Shown here: positions 37,478 to 45,662 of the stretch, piece after piece
How the letters are laid out: each line of letters opens with the position of its first letter
Numbering within the stretch: position 1 is the stretch's first letter
NCBI GenBank assembly: GCA_947040555.1
Contig: CAMRBW010000008.1
Location: 1-53,021 of the forward strand
Length of the DNA stretch: 53,021 bases
Direction: 5' to 3'
Source: an uncultured Oceanospirillales bacterium
GTDB lineage: Bacteria > Pseudomonadota > Gammaproteobacteria > Pseudomonadales > Endozoicomonadaceae
Notes under the pieces: model-generated
Seen by the model: the letters and a program-made list of their open reading frames with translations, nothing else
The model's database searches: none
What the model was told of the DNA's origin: nothing
Position numbers and translations under genes: made by a program

Positions 37478-38398
37478 ATGAGATGTGCTCGACGAGTGAT
37501 GGTCATAAAATGCCTGATCCTTGTGGTGTCAGTGTATACCTTGAATGCAGGGGCCAAGTCGCTCATGTGCATAAACGGCTTCCTTCCCTTGCCGGAGGAG
37601 GGGGTTGTGCTCTCGAAGGCTACGGACAAATATCATGGATTGAAGCTCGTTGATGAGGATGTGTTCCGCTCTCTTCTTTTTCATGATATTGCGGGTCAGG
37701 AGTTCATCGCTTCCCGAATTAATATGGCGCAGCCGGAAGAGCTGTTGCAGAAGGATGAACGGGAGTTTCTGGCCTCATTTTTGCTGGTGCCGACGCCGGT
37801 GCGCTCACTTGTTGTCGGGTTACATAATATTGGGCTGATCAACTTTTTACGCAGTGCGACACCCGCTCAGATTCTCGATGTTATAGAGTACGATCCAGAG
37901 CTGATCAAAGCGGCGGACACCTATTTTGGGCTGCGCTCTAATGACCAGCTGACTATTCGTCAGGATTCCAGACTGGATTATCTGCTGGGCCGTCCCAGGA
38001 ATAGCTATGATGTGATCTATCTGGATGCGGGGGCAGATGGGCTATCCCGACACAGGGGGAGTGGTCTGCCTGACTATGCGCGAGAGAAATCGTTTATTGC
38101 AGAGGTGCGCGAGCGTCTGACTGAGCCCGGTGTACTGATTGTCACTCTCGGTGGTGATCGCAAGAAGGTAGAGAGTGATATTGACAGCGTCCTGGCTGTG
38201 TTTCCCCATGTGTTCGTGTGGGAGCGTACGGAGAGTGGTATGGTGGTGCTGGCCGCATTGAAGCATCGGCAGCTGGTTAATCCGCTGATCTTGCGAGAAC
38301 GGGCGCGCAAGCTGGATCAGAAAATGGGTACCGGATTATCCTTCAGCACATTTATTGATTTATTGCTGGGCGGTGAATATCGGGTGTTGGAAATTTAG
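37478..38398 (+). CDS. Spermidine-synthase-like protein with N-terminal export signal
   Basis: The 306-aa protein has the Rossmann methyltransferase/aminopropyltransferase layout: SLVVGLHNIGLINFLRS, then ILDVIEYDPELIKAADTYFG, and YDVIYLDAGADG. The usual GxGxG of motif I is absent (GLHNIG instead), so classic activity is doubtful. The N-terminus RCARRVMVIKCLILVVSVYTLNAGAKS looks like a signal peptide or anchor, odd for an enzyme using decarboxylated SAM. Start choice is open: ATG 37430 would add the TTAI repeats, ATG 37499 shortens the N-region. It is divergent from the Nudix gene. Polyamine synthesis is not supported without the missing residues. Confidence 0.65.
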   Translation: MRCARRVMVIKCLILVVSVYTLNAGAKSLMCINGFLPLPEEGVVLSKATDKYHGLKLVDEDVFRSLLFHDIAGQEFIASRINMAQPEELLQKDEREFLASFLLVPTPVRSLVVGLHNIGLINFLRSATPAQILDVIEYDPELIKAADTYFGLRSNDQLTIRQDSRLDYLLGRPRNSYDVIYLDAGADGLSRHRGSGLPDYAREKSFIAEVRERLTEPGVLIVTLGGDRKKVESDIDSVLAVFPHVFVWERTESGMVVLAALKHRQLVNPLILRERARKLDQKMGTGLSFSTFIDLLLGGEYRVLEI

Positions 38399-38501
38399 CC
38401 GTGCCGCTTGCGGGGAAGGTTCCGCTATTGGCGGTGGAGCTGCTATGCTGGACTCACATATTACAAGACGATGCAACACGGGCAAGGATGTTCGTACAGA
38501 T

Positions 38502-39125
38502 ATGATTGAACATATACACAAGCAATTGAGGGCGCATAATCCGCGCCGATTAAATATAAGCGCACCGGAAGCCGCCGTGCTGATTCCAATAACCCGGAGT
38601 AGTACTGATCCGGAAATCGTGTTTACCCGGCGTGCTACACGGCTGAATACCCATGGTGGCGAGGTGGCGTTTCCCGGTGGTAAGCGTGACCCCTGTGACC
38701 CTGATCTGGTTCATACCGCGTTGCGTGAATCCCATGAAGAGATCGGTCTGCGTGGTGATCAGGTGAACGTTCTCGGTTCAACCGGGGAGGTCGTCTCCCG
38801 CTTCGGCATTAAGGTGACCCCGTTTGTCGGAGTGATCGATCCCAATGTGGAGCTGGTCGCCAATCCTGATGAACTGGACAGAATATTCCGGGTACCGGTC
38901 AGTTATTTTCTGGAGCAGGATCGGCTGCGCATCGATCAGCTGCGTTATCGTGGCGTGGTTTTCCAGGTGCCGGCATGGCAGTTTGAGGAATACACCATCT
39001 GGGGGCTGACCGCGATCATGCTGGTGGAGTTTCTTAACGTAACCCTGGATGCCGGTCTGCCTCTGGACGTTCCTCAAATCCGCGCTGCCATTCAGGAAAA
39101 AGGGCACTGGAGTTGTGAAGTCTAG
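38502..39125 (+). CDS. CoA-type Nudix hydrolase (NudL/YeaB-like)
   Basis: CoA pyrophosphatase-like Nudix protein of 207 aa. The family signature IVFTRRATRLNTHGGEVAFP plus GGK is followed by the Nudix-type TALRESHEEIGL. This group hydrolyses CoA and derivatives to phosphopantetheine and 3',5'-ADP. The frame is open upstream to 38355; the ATG at 38502 gives MIEHIHKQLRAHNPRRL, a plausible N-terminus, and ATG 38445 is an alternative. It is downstream of the spermidine-synthase-like gene on the same strand and convergent with the CorC-type gene. Confidence 0.85.
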   Translation: MIEHIHKQLRAHNPRRLNISAPEAAVLIPITRSSTDPEIVFTRRATRLNTHGGEVAFPGGKRDPCDPDLVHTALRESHEEIGLRGDQVNVLGSTGEVVSRFGIKVTPFVGVIDPNVELVANPDELDRIFRVPVSYFLEQDRLRIDQLRYRGVVFQVPAWQFEEYTIWGLTAIMLVEFLNVTLDAGLPLDVPQIRAAIQEKGHWSCEV

Positions 39126-39164
39126 TGCCCGCTCTCAAAAAACCACCTAAAAGCCGGGGATCGA

Positions 39165-40421
39165 TCAGATAGTCCATATCCTGATGGACTGTGCCCGGTT
39201 ATTCCGAATCTCCAAAATTTCCAGACGGTATTTATCCAGCGTCATACTGGCAGCGTGCTCAGGGATCTCTTCCAGGTGCTCGGTGATCAGACCGTTCAGG
39301 GTTTTTGGTCCATCAATAGGCAGCTCCCAACCCAGGGATTTATTGATGTCACGTATGCTGGTTGCACCATCCACGATGTAAGAGCCATCATCTTGTGGTA
39401 CAACGTCGTGGTTGAGATCTTCAACATCGGATGTGGTGAAATCACCGACAATCTCTTCCAGGATATCTTCAAGGGTGACCAGACCGAGTACATCGCCGTA
39501 CTCATCAACAACGAAAGCCGAGCGCAGTTTCTTTTTCTGGAAATTGACCAGCTGGGTGTGCAAAGGTGTGACTTCCGGCACAAAGTAAGGTTCGGATGTC
39601 TCCTGCAGCAAAGTGGTTTTATTGATTTCATCCAGATTGAGCAGTCGTGCGACATTACGCATGTGCAGCATGCCGACGATATTGTTGATATCCCCTTTAT
39701 AAACAGGCACTCGCGTATGTTGGGCATTGCGTAACTGGCCAAGGATATCTTCGAAATCCTCCTCGATATCGATACCAATGATCTCGTTGCGGGGAATCAT
39801 AATGTCATCCACCGTCACCTTTTCCAGATCAAGAATGCTCAGCAACATACTTTTGTGACGAGTAGGAATGAGACTGCCTGCTTCGTTGACAACAGTGCGC
39901 AACTCCTCCTGGCTGAGCTGGTCGCCAGAGGCATCTTCCGGATTGACTCGCATCAGGCGTAGCAAGCCGTTAGACAGGGTATTGGCCGACCAGACCAGTG
40001 GGTAAAGCAGTTTCAGCAGTGGTTTCAGAATAAGGGATGAGGGAAAGGCAATTCTTTCCGGTTTCATGGCGGCCAGGGTTTTCGGCGTCACTTCACTGAA
40101 TATCAGCACGACCAGGGTCAGCAGCAGTGTGGCGGCTGCAATCCCGGCATCCCCCCATAGCCGAATGGCGATCACCGTGGTGATAGCGGCAGAGAGATTG
40201 TTGACAAAATTATTACCGATCAGGATGACGCCGATGAGTCGGTCAGGCCGATCCAGCAGCTCACTGGTGCGCTGTGCGCCTTTGTGACCGCTGCGCACTA
40301 AGTGGCGCAGCCGATAGCGGTTCAGGGCCATCATGCCGGTTTCGGAGCCAGAGAAAAAGGCAGACAGTAACAGCAGAAAAACCAGTACGCCCAGCAGGAT
40401 GCCGATGGGTGTTTCGTTCAA
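39165..40421 (-). CDS. CorC/HlyC-family membrane protein (DUF21-CBS-CorC_HlyC)
   Basis: Inner-membrane protein of 418 aa in the HlyC/CorC family (YfjD-like), linked to magnesium or cobalt efflux. The DUF21 membrane domain occupies about residues 1-190 (AFFSGSETGMMALNRYRL is its hallmark). A CBS pair follows (TVDDIMIPRNEIIGIDIEED, RVPVYKGDINNIVGMLHMRN, FVVDEYGDVLGLVTLEDILE), and the transporter-associated CorC_HlyC domain ends the protein. It lies 12 bases downstream of the YpjD-type gene, the order common in gammaproteobacteria next to ffh. Confidence 0.92.
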   Translation of the reverse strand: MNETPIGILLGVLVFLLLLSAFFSGSETGMMALNRYRLRHLVRSGHKGAQRTSELLDRPDRLIGVILIGNNFVNNLSAAITTVIAIRLWGDAGIAAATLLLTLVVLIFSEVTPKTLAAMKPERIAFPSSLILKPLLKLLYPLVWSANTLSNGLLRLMRVNPEDASGDQLSQEELRTVVNEAGSLIPTRHKSMLLSILDLEKVTVDDIMIPRNEIIGIDIEEDFEDILGQLRNAQHTRVPVYKGDINNIVGMLHMRNVARLLNLDEINKTTLLQETSEPYFVPEVTPLHTQLVNFQKKKLRSAFVVDEYGDVLGLVTLEDILEEIVGDFTTSDVEDLNHDVVPQDDGSYIVDGATSIRDINKSLGWELPIDGPKTLNGLITEHLEEIPEHAASMTLDKYRLEILEIRNNRAQSIRIWTI

Positions 40422-40433
40422 AGTGATGTGCTC

Positions 40434-41228
40434 TCAGTTGATAACCAGATCCATAACAAATTTACTGCCAAAAAACGCCAGCATCAGTAGTACGAAACCA
40501 CTGAGAGTCCAGCGAATGGCAGTGCGCCCCCGCCAGCCGAGAATCATTCGTCCGGCCAGAAGAGTAGCGAACAGTAGCCATGCCAGTACAGACAAAATTG
40601 TCTTGTGAGCCACGTGTTGGGCAAACATGTCCTGCAGAAAGACAAAACCGCTGGCAAGGCTGGCCGTCAAAAGAATCAAACCCGCCCAGAGAAACTCGAA
40701 CAGCAGTTTTTCCATGGTCTGCATCGGCGGAAATGCCCGGATGATACCCGTGGGATGGTGATGTTTAAGCAGATTTTCCTGATAGGCCAGCAAAACAGCC
40801 TGAAAGGCTGCGATGGTGAGTGTACTGTAGGCCAGTACGGAGACAAGGATATGACTCACCATTCCAGGTGTTTTGTTTGCCAGCAGTGAGGGCCGGACAG
40901 GAATGAAGGTGCTGGTGGCGATAGCAGCAATGGCCATGGGTAGCAGTACCACAAGCAGATTTTCCACAGGTTTGCGAACACTGCTGATCAGAACAACCAG
41001 AATAACCAGCCACGAGCAGAGTGAACCAACGGCGAAAAAGTGCAGATTAATACCCAATGGTGGGTGGATGATGCAATAGATGCTCAGGGTTTGTGCAGCG
41101 GCTCCCGCCAGAGCCAGCAGCTGCACAGTAAGTTTGCTGATGTTCCGTTCCTGAATACGAAACCACTGACACAGTGCGCTGGCTACATAAAAAACAATGG
41201 CAACGGTACTGAATGTTTCTACTGACAT
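40434..41228 (-). CDS. CcsA/YpjD-type cytochrome c assembly family membrane protein
   Basis: A 264-aa polytopic membrane protein with about eight hydrophobic segments, starting MSVETFSTVAIVFYVASALCQW. The pattern, with conserved HFFAVGSLCSW, GMVSHILVSVLAYSTLTIAA and the C-terminal HKTILSVLAWLLFATLLAGR, is that of the CcsA/YpjD family that usually lies upstream of ffh on the opposite strand. The frame extends upstream into the AAA+ gene; the ATG at 41228 is preceded by AAGGTGG and is preferred. The precise function is uncertain: the family is annotated by its cytochrome c assembly domain. Confidence 0.85.
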   Translation of the reverse strand: MSVETFSTVAIVFYVASALCQWFRIQERNISKLTVQLLALAGAAAQTLSIYCIIHPPLGINLHFFAVGSLCSWLVILVVLISSVRKPVENLLVVLLPMAIAAIATSTFIPVRPSLLANKTPGMVSHILVSVLAYSTLTIAAFQAVLLAYQENLLKHHHPTGIIRAFPPMQTMEKLLFEFLWAGLILLTASLASGFVFLQDMFAQHVAHKTILSVLAWLLFATLLAGRMILGWRGRTAIRWTLSGFVLLMLAFFGSKFVMDLVIN

Positions 41229-41292
41229 TGATCCACCTTCTTCACCAACTCTGAGTTTGGCATAAGCCGGGGCGGTGGTGAAGGGGGGCAGA

Positions 41293-42783
41293 TCATGATT
41301 TGTGTTCGTTAAGGTGTTCCTCGAACAGGATGAAGATAAATTTTTCCATGCTGCGCAGGCCGGGATCTTCATCGCTGACAATAAAAGCTTTCAGGCGATC
41401 AAGGTCTTCCTCAGGAAGAGTGAAATCATCAAAGAAGGAATTCAGTGATTGGTAGCTCTTTTCCAATCTGGGAATGATGGACTCTATAGCAATATTGAAT
41501 TTAGCCTCATCGTCAAAGCCGGGAAACCGGATTGTTTCCAGTCGGGAGTCCAGGGCTTCCAGGCGTGGGCTCTGCTTTGTCAGCTCGGAAATATCCTGAT
41601 TGCCCGCCAGAATGATGGTATCAGGCAGATTGATAGAGGTCCTCAGGTAGGGCGAATAAAAGTGGCGTGTTGTTGGATCGAGCAGTTTGAGCATAAAGCT
41701 CAACAGATCTTTAGACTGTTTATCTTCTGATGTCAGCAGGCGATCAAACTCATCAATAATGAGAATTTGGTTCTTGTGATTAATATCATGGGTGGAATGG
41801 GTATTGGCAATGATGGCATCCAGAAGTCGACCAGACTTGGCATCAGCATTCTCAAAGGGGGTACCGACAATATCGTCAATGGTGGCTCCATCGAGGGACA
41901 CAGTCGCCAGTGTTGTTCCCATGGTTTTGGCCAGTTGGCTGGCAGCAAAGGTTTTACCGGTTCCCGGAGCTCCTTGCAGGTAGATGGGGAAACGGTGAGA
42001 GGGAGGGGGGGTCATATTTTGATACAGGATTTCAGCGTGGGCGAAACGATCCAGACGTTTCTTCACTTCCTGAGGGTAGTGTTTCAGAGCAACAGTCACC
42101 TTCTCATGATCGTAGTGAAGCTCTTTGGTCATAATGGGAAGCCGTAGTGCCTTATTAAGAATTTTCTGTATTCTCTCCAGAGAAATATCTACAGGCGCCT
42201 CCCAATGTGGATAGATAATGGTGTTTTCAATGAAGGCCTGCAGCGAGGTGGAAAGGAGGTGCTTTTTGCTGCCGTACTGCAAAATAAGATCATTTTCTGG
42301 CAGGTAGGCGGTTATAGCTGAGTAGTAAAACTGGTTGAGAGCGGGGTAGAATATATGATAGATGCCATAAGAGATAGTCAGGGCAATATAAAAATATTGC
42401 TGGGCGATAGAGTCCGGGGATGCAGTGGATATATCAGATATCCAGCTTGACAGTGTATGACGGCTTGCAAATAAGAAAAGGACAGGAACAGCAGTCACAA
42501 GGGCATAAGTGGTTGCCCTGGATCTGGGGTATTCACGAAAAATACCATTGAGTTCCTGACGTGTATTGCTCTTTTGAGCCTTAATCTGATAAGGAATCGT
42601 AAGTTGTAAAGTCTCGAATGTAGGCGTAAGGCGGTTAAAGAACCGCTCATGCGCCATATAATTTCTGGTCAGGATTGCCTGACGCACATTGTAATGTTCC
42701 GACGAGGCGTGCAGGGGCGTGCGGACCCCTAGCAAGACAGCCAGAGTGCAAAAGAAATAACGAATATTTTTCGGCTTCGGCAT
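41293..42783 (-). CDS. Membrane-associated AAA+ ATPase, copy 2
   Basis: A 496-aa protein from the ATG at 42783, which has AGGAG in front of it. The N-terminus YFFCTLAVLLGVRTPLHA looks like a signal peptide. Further hydrophobic segments are at about 92-107 (YALVTAVPVLFLFA) and 129-147 (YFYIALTISYGIYHIFYP). The AAA+ domain has Walker A GAPGTGKT at 271-278, Walker B LIIDEFDR at 341-348, sensor-like ILAGNQD and an SRLETIRFPGFD arginine region. It is about one-third to one-half identical by eye to copy 1 at 34971-36565. The family is unknown to me. It separates ypjD from ffh, neighbours in many relatives, so it looks inserted. A G7 run at 42005-42011 lies in frame. Confidence 0.8.
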   Translation of the reverse strand: MPKPKNIRYFFCTLAVLLGVRTPLHASSEHYNVRQAILTRNYMAHERFFNRLTPTFETLQLTIPYQIKAQKSNTRQELNGIFREYPRSRATTYALVTAVPVLFLFASRHTLSSWISDISTASPDSIAQQYFYIALTISYGIYHIFYPALNQFYYSAITAYLPENDLILQYGSKKHLLSTSLQAFIENTIIYPHWEAPVDISLERIQKILNKALRLPIMTKELHYDHEKVTVALKHYPQEVKKRLDRFAHAEILYQNMTPPPSHRFPIYLQGAPGTGKTFAASQLAKTMGTTLATVSLDGATIDDIVGTPFENADAKSGRLLDAIIANTHSTHDINHKNQILIIDEFDRLLTSEDKQSKDLLSFMLKLLDPTTRHFYSPYLRTSINLPDTIILAGNQDISELTKQSPRLEALDSRLETIRFPGFDDEAKFNIAIESIIPRLEKSYQSLNSFFDDFTLPEEDLDRLKAFIVSDEDPGLRSMEKFIFILFEEHLNEHKS

Positions 42784-42804
42784 TACACTGCTCCTGAGAT
42801 GCAC

Positions 42805-42838
42805 TGTAGGTTGAGCAAAATTGTAGGTTGAGCAAGAT
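42805..42838. repeat. Two tandem 17-bp repeats upstream of AAA+ copy 2
   Basis: TGTAGGTTGAGCAAAAT (42805-42821) is followed directly by the same unit with one change (42822-42838). It lies 22 bases upstream of the AAA+ start, within its likely leader or promoter. Confidence 0.8.
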
Positions 42839-42992
42839 AGTTTGATTTGTTCCATTTGTTTGTATTTATGTGGTGGGAAAATGTTGATATACGTAATTTA
42901 CGGTCTTCAATGAAGAGGTAAAGATGCAGGATGGCAGGCAGAGCAGGTATACTTGACCGTTTTATGGACGCCAAAATTTAAGAGAGCGCCGG

Positions 42993-44426
42993 ATGTTCGA
43001 GAATCTTTCTGAACGCCTGTCGAGGACGCTAAAGCACGTCACCGGCCAGGCGAAGTTAACTGAAGACAATATCAAAGATACCCTCCGTGAAGTGCGTATG
43101 GCCTTGCTGGAGGCCGACGTCGCATTGCCGGTGGTCAAGGAATTTATCAACCGGGTGCGCGATCGCGCGATCGGGCAGGAGGTTCAGCAGAGCCTGAGCC
43201 CTGGTCAGGTGTTCGTCAAGATCGTTAACAGCGAGCTGGTTGCCGTGATGGGGACGGCCAATGATGAGCTGAATCTGGCCGCCCAACCCCCCGCAGTTAT
43301 CCTTATGGCGGGTCTGCAGGGCGCTGGTAAAACCACCTCCGTGGCCAAACTTTCCAAATGGTTGAGTGAGCGCAAGAAAAAGTCCGTGCTGGTGGCCTCT
43401 GCCGATGTCTACCGTCCGGCGGCCATCAAACAGCTGGAGACACTCGCTGGTGAAGTGGGTGCCACGTTCTTCCCCTCCTCCATCGACCAAAAGCCGGTTG
43501 ATATCGCCCGCAATGCCATTCAGGAAGCGCGCCAGAAACATCTGGATGTGGTGATTATCGATACCGCCGGTCGTCTGCACATTGATGCGGATATGATGGC
43601 GGAGATCAAGGAACTGCACGCGGCGATCAACCCCGTCGAAACCCTGTTCGTGGTCGATGCCATGACCGGTCAGGATGCCGCCAACACCGCCAAGGCATTT
43701 AATGATGCCCTGCCGCTGACCGGTGTAATCCTCACCAAGGCTGATGGCGATGCCCGTGGTGGTGCCGCGCTGTCTGTGCGCCATATCACCGGTAAGCCGA
43801 TCAAGTTTATCGGTGTGGGGGAGAAGGTCGAGGCGCTGGAGCCGTTCCACCCCGATCGTATCGCCTCCCGTATTCTGGGTATGGGTGACATCCTCTCCCT
43901 GGTCGAAGAAGCCGAGCGCAAGCTGGACAAGACCAAGGCCGACAAGCTCGTCTCCAAGCTGAAAAAGGGCAAGAGCTTTGATCTGGAAGACTTCCATGAC
44001 CAGCTTCAGCAGATGAAGAATATGGGTGGCATGGGCGGTTTGCTGGATAAACTGCCGGGTATGGGTGGCATGGGGCAGGTGGCTCAGAGCCCGGAGGCGA
44101 ACAAGATGTTTGTCCAGATGGAGGCTATTATCAGCTCCATGACGGGGAAAGAGCGTCGTAGCCCTGATGATATCAACGGTTCCCGCAAGAGACGTATTGC
44201 GGCCGGTTCCGGTACTCAGGTTCAGGATGTTAACCGTCTGCTGAAACAGCACAAGCAGATGGCCAAAATGATGAAGAAGCTGACCGGCAAGGGTGGCATG
44301 GCCAAGATGATGCGCGGCATGGGCGGTCTGAGAGGCAAAGTGCCAGCGATGCCGAAAACAGGGGTCGGCACGGGCGGCATCGGTGGTCTGCTCCCTCCTG
44401 GTGGTGGCAAGAAGTTTCCGTTCTGA
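42993..44426 (+). CDS. ffh: Signal recognition particle protein Ffh
   Basis: The protein subunit of SRP, which binds 4.5S RNA and targets nascent inner-membrane proteins to FtsY. The 477-aa protein has an N domain (1-95), a G domain with GLQGAGKTT at 107-115, DTAGRLH, and TKADGDARGG, and a methionine-rich M domain with repeated GGM motifs (MKNMGGMGGLLDKLPGMGGM). The C-terminal tail is Gly/Pro-rich. It heads the ffh-rpsP-rimM-trmD-rplS block. Confidence 0.97.
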   Translation: MFENLSERLSRTLKHVTGQAKLTEDNIKDTLREVRMALLEADVALPVVKEFINRVRDRAIGQEVQQSLSPGQVFVKIVNSELVAVMGTANDELNLAAQPPAVILMAGLQGAGKTTSVAKLSKWLSERKKKSVLVASADVYRPAAIKQLETLAGEVGATFFPSSIDQKPVDIARNAIQEARQKHLDVVIIDTAGRLHIDADMMAEIKELHAAINPVETLFVVDAMTGQDAANTAKAFNDALPLTGVILTKADGDARGGAALSVRHITGKPIKFIGVGEKVEALEPFHPDRIASRILGMGDILSLVEEAERKLDKTKADKLVSKLKKGKSFDLEDFHDQLQQMKNMGGMGGLLDKLPGMGGMGQVAQSPEANKMFVQMEAIISSMTGKERRSPDDINGSRKRRIAAGSGTQVQDVNRLLKQHKQMAKMMKKLTGKGGMAKMMRGMGGLRGKVPAMPKTGVGTGGIGGLLPPGGGKKFPF

Positions 44427-44461
44427 TACGGATACAGGCGCAGCCAGACCGGGTTTCAGCT

Positions 44462-44516
44462 TGAGTCCCTTTGATAACCTGAGCCCCCTTTGAGAGCCTG
44501 AACCCCTTTGAAAGCC
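44462..44516. repeat. Three imperfect 18-19-bp tandem repeats downstream of ffh
   Basis: Units start at 44462, 44480 and 44499 with consensus TGAGCCCCTTTGAGAGCC, and a degraded partial unit follows. They lie between the ffh stop and the rpsP promoter. There is no obvious coding or hairpin role. Confidence 0.7.
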
Positions 44517-44582
44517 TGAATGAGGGTCTGAAAGCTCTTGAAGGAGCGGCTTAGCGAAGTGCAATCAGGCAAATATCTTATA

Positions 44583-44610
44583 TTGCATATGGCGAAAATT
44601 GCCGTAGAAT
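44583..44610 (+). promoter_or_regulatory. Putative sigma70 promoter of the rpsP operon
   Basis: TTGCAT (44583-44588) and TAGAAT (44605-44610), spaced 16 bases, lie about 155 bases before rpsP. Both hexamers have five or fewer matches to consensus but fit well together. Confidence 0.5.
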
Positions 44611-44669
44611 ACTGCGCCTTTATGGGAGAAAGCTCGGTCTTTCCCCCAGCCGGGTAAAATGTCTCTCTC

Positions 44670-44731
44670 CGCACTGTTTTCAGTGCGAGGTGTGGCTGTT
44701 TTTCCTAGCGGCAAAGTTCGTCGTTTTGCCG
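44670..44731 (+). promoter_or_regulatory. Structured 5' leader of the rpsP operon
   Basis: Two perfect 7-bp stem-loops: CGCACTG/CAGTGCG (44670-44676, 44681-44687, TTTT loop) and CGGCAAA/TTTGCCG (44709-44715, 44725-44731). They sit in a leader of roughly 145 bases. Ribosomal protein operons are often autoregulated through such leaders; that this one is a regulatory element is inferred only. Confidence 0.4.
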
Positions 44732-44765
44732 TAAAGCATCGCTTATTACAGGAAGAGAAAATTCC

Positions 44766-45002
44766 ATGGTAACTATTCGTCTTGCCCGAGGCGGCTCCAA
44801 AAAGCGCCCTTTCTACCATCTGACCGTTTCTGACAGCCGTAACGCCAGCACTGGTCGTTTCATCGAGCGCGTTGGTTTCTTCAATCCACAAGCCCGTGGT
44901 CAGGAAGAACGTCTGCGTATCGACAACGAGCGTGTTGATCACTGGGTTAAGCAGGGCGCCCAGATGAGCGATCGCGTTAAGCAACTGCTGAAAAGCGCTT
45001 AA
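44766..45002 (+). CDS. rpsP: 30S ribosomal protein S16
   Basis: Small-subunit ribosomal protein of 78 aa starting [20 protein letters not shown], the unmistakable S16 N-terminus, with [12 protein letters not shown] in the middle. AGGAAGAG precedes the ATG. Its stop shares one base with the rimM start (TAATG), so the two are coupled. Confidence 0.98.
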   Translation: MVTIRLARGGSKKRPFYHLTVSDSRNASTGRFIERVGFFNPQARGQEERLRIDNERVDHWVKQGAQMSDRVKQLLKSA

Positions 45003-45592
45003 TGCACGCTGAAGGTAAAGCACCTGCTGCTGAGGCTGTCGGCTCTTCAAAAACCAGTGGTGATGATCTTCTGGTCATGGGGCGTATTACGGCAGTTTAC
45101 GGGATCAAGGGCTGGGTAAAGGTGTATTCATTTACATCACCCATGACCAACATCCTGGAGTATCGGCAGTGGCGTTTGCGATACCCGGATGGTCGTCAAC
45201 AGACCGTCCCGCTCGACAATGGCCGTATCCACGGGAAGGGTGTTATCGCTCTGCTCGAGAAGGCGGCGGATCGGAATCAGGCGGAACGTTTTATCGGCGC
45301 CGAGATTCTGGTCGACAGTCGAGAGCTGCCAGCGCCAGCCGAGGATGAGTACTACTGGTACCAGCTCGAAGGCCTGACAGTATTTGCCCAGAGTGAAGAA
45401 GGTAACGTCATCAATCTGGGTAAGGTTCACCATCTGATGGAAACCGGCGCAAACGATGTTCTGGTGGTACGTGGTGCCAGCGGCAGCGCTGACCGACGGG
45501 AGCGTTTGATTCCCTGGCTGGAAGATCAGGTGGTTACCGAAGTGAACCTTGATGAAGGGTTCATCCGGGTCGATTGGGATCCGGAGTTTTGA
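45002..45592 (+). CDS. rimM: 16S rRNA processing protein RimM
   Basis: RimM binds S19 and assists maturation of the 30S head. The 196-aa protein has an N-terminal RimM domain ([20 protein letters not shown]) and a C-terminal PRC barrel ([13 protein letters not shown] to the acidic end). The first 25 residues are an unusual Ala/Gly/Ser-rich extension. The start overlaps the rpsP stop by one base. A stem-loop separates it from trmD. Confidence 0.96.
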   Translation: MHAEGKAPAAEAVGSSKTSGDDLLVMGRITAVYGIKGWVKVYSFTSPMTNILEYRQWRLRYPDGRQQTVPLDNGRIHGKGVIALLEKAADRNQAERFIGAEILVDSRELPAPAEDEYYWYQLEGLTVFAQSEEGNVINLGKVHHLMETGANDVLVVRGASGSADRRERLIPWLEDQVVTEVNLDEGFIRVDWDPEF

Positions 45593-45604
45593 CAGCCATG
45601 TGCT

Positions 45605-45647
45605 GAAAATACCGACCTCTTCAGATGATGGAAATGGAGGTATTTTC
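45605..45647 (+). promoter_or_regulatory. Stem-loop between rimM and trmD
   Basis: GAAAATACC (45605-45613) and GGTATTTTC (45639-45647) form a 9-bp stem whose loop contains a further possible CCTC/GGAG pairing. It ends 15 bases before the trmD start, where it could affect trmD translation relative to rpsP and rplS. The role is inferred. Confidence 0.5.
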
Positions 45648-45662
45648 CATGGTGAAAAAAGT

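Noticed and set aside
42005..42011. G7 run in AAA+ copy 2 as a second frameshift site
   Set aside because: The frame is intact across it and the protein is full length; only noted as a potential slip site.
43056..44564. 502-codon open frame antisense to ffh
   Set aside because: It is a shadow of the highly biased ffh codons, with no motifs or ribosome binding site; ffh is certain on the plus strand.
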